A program made the position numbers and the translations under genes. 64,000 nt of DNA from Pseudogymnoascus destructans (lineage: Eukaryota; Ascomycota; Leotiomycetes; Thelebolales; Thelebolaceae), in assembly GCF_001641265.1 (NCBI RefSeq), contig NW_020167529.1, positions 769,001 through 833,000 on the forward strand, in the 5' to 3' direction. The notes beneath the pieces were generated by a model. It saw nothing but the letters and a program-made list of their open reading frames with translations. It searched no databases and was not told the DNA's origin. Below, one piece after another: positions 62,987 through 64,000 of this stretch; the first letter of the stretch is position 1; the number at the start of each line of letters is the position of its first letter.

Positions 62987-64000
62987 ATGCCAGGCCACAC
63001 CTTCCCCGGCCGCCACGGCTCGAACCCCTTCAGCGACGCCCACGAGCCGCCAAAGGCAGGCACCGAGACCCTCCCCACGCGCCCCATCAACCAAGTCGTC
63101 GAAGAAGAAGAAGAGGGCGACGCCGTCGCCTCCCCCACCACCGGCACCTTCCCAAGCTCCAAGACCTCGCCGGACCCCTTCGGCAGCAACGGCACCAGTG
63201 ACGGGGCCCCTTCCTCCTTCAAGCCCTCCTCCGACGGCTTCCCCTCGAATTACGGGATGGGTCGCCGCACCTCGGTGTCAGCGGAGTCGATGAACCCCAC
63301 CGACTCGGCGAGCGATAAGTGGACGCCGCCGTTCTATCCGAAGACGGAGGAGCAGTTGAAGAGGCTGAAGTCGGCCATTGGGGCGCATACGCTGTTTAGG
63401 GCGCTGGATGATGAGCAGAGTCGCATGATTATTGGGGCGTTGGTGGAGAAGCCGATTCCGGCTAGGAATATTAAGGTGAGTTTCACTTTACCTCCCCCCC
63501 TCACCTTTCCTTCCCCAGCACCGTAGTCTGAAAGTATGTCCTGACAACCCCAACCAGGTAATCTCCCAAGGCGACCAAGGCGATTACTTCTACATCGTCG
63601 AATCCGGCTCCTTCGACATCTACATCCACCCCAGCGGCAGTCTCCAACCCGGCCCCTCCGGCCTCGGCACAAAAGTCGCAACCATAACCGTCGGCGGCAC
63701 CTTCGGCGAGCTAGCCCTGATGTACGGCGCCCCCCGCAACGCAACCGTCATCTCCGCCACCAACGACTGCGTGCTCTGGGCGCTTGATCGGGTCACCTTC
63801 CGCCGGATCCTAATGGACTACACCTTCACCCGGCGCCGGATGTACGAGAAGTTCCTCGCGGAAGTCCCCCTCCTCTCCTCCCTCAACGACTACGAGCGCT
63901 CCAAAATCGCCGACGCCCTCGAGTCCTGCAAGTACTCCGCCGGCTCCACGATCATCAAGGAAGGCGACGACGGAGAAGCCTTTTATTTACTCGAAGACGG
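62987..64000 (+). CDS. pkaR: cAMP-dependent protein kinase regulatory subunit, N-terminal part (3' truncated by window edge)
   Basis: Holds the PKA catalytic subunit inactive until cAMP binds. Exons 62987..63475 and 63558 to beyond the window; the intron is 82 nt. Residues 1-85 are low-complexity (Pro, Ser, acidic). The inhibitor segment GRRTSVSAES with RRTSV lies at about residues 86-95. Next comes the helical linker and cyclic-nucleotide domain A with the phosphate-binding cassette FGELALMYGAPRNAT and the Arg that holds the cAMP phosphate. Domain B has begun (VPLLSSLNDYERSKIADALE) when the window ends. The usual N-terminal docking/dimerisation helices (RIIa) are not seen after this ATG or, by eye, upstream, so either an upstream exon is missed or the N-terminus is short. 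Confidence 0.9.

Overview
The window is nuclear DNA of a filamentous ascomycete (Pezizomycotina). Evidence: short introns of about 45-100 nt with GTRNGT donors and CTAAC-type branch points, compact genes with both strands used, and single-copy genes of clearly fungal type (ERV25, SNF7, TEN1, GCN1, PKA regulatory subunit). The repeat load and gene style would suit Leotiomycetes, but the class cannot be fixed from sequence alone. All coordinates of spliced genes were worked out by eye from reading frames and splice sites.

Left genic block (1-18.3 kb): the 3' end of a short-chain dehydrogenase; mitochondrial serine hydroxymethyltransferase; ribosomal protein eL19 (minus); the very large HEAT-repeat protein GCN1 (minus); and, divergent from it across about 217 bp, a DExH-box RNA helicase of the DHX57/Ucp12 type. 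Three of these serve translation or its control.

Central transposon island (20.2-41.2 kb): a pogo/Fot1-like DNA transposon (20228..29231, TA duplication, matching terminal inverted repeats) is broken by a degenerate minus-strand Ty3 chromovirus (21657..27422, duplication GGTGC) and by a palindromic double-LTR structure (27549..29037) that itself carries another insertion. A 163-bp MITE with related ends lies just outside. Then comes a young plus-strand Ty3 chromovirus (31147..38137, 475-bp LTRs that look almost identical, duplication TAGTC) with gag, an intact pol, and an antisense ORF that has Zn2Cys6 spacing. Beyond it are a solo LTR of the same family, a copia-type TRIM element with 126-bp LTRs, a short repeat unit that both of these landed in, and a second MITE with poly-C ends.

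Right genic block (42.7-64 kb): a two-finger C2H2 regulator; the U1 snRNP protein U1-C (minus, with a predicted 6-nt micro-exon); the p24 cargo receptor Erv25; a huge Ala/Glu/Pro-repeat protein (minus); ESCRT-III Snf7 (minus), divergent from the telomere CST subunit Ten1; a CBM48 (Crp1/Mdg1-like) protein (minus); about 2.6 kb of microsatellites; and the 5' part of a cAMP-dependent protein kinase regulatory subunit, cut by the window edge.

The most rewarding points are the antisense Zn2Cys6-like ORF in the young chromovirus, the 6-nt in-frame micro-exon in the U1-C gene, the nested transposons with readable target duplications, and the miniature copia element.
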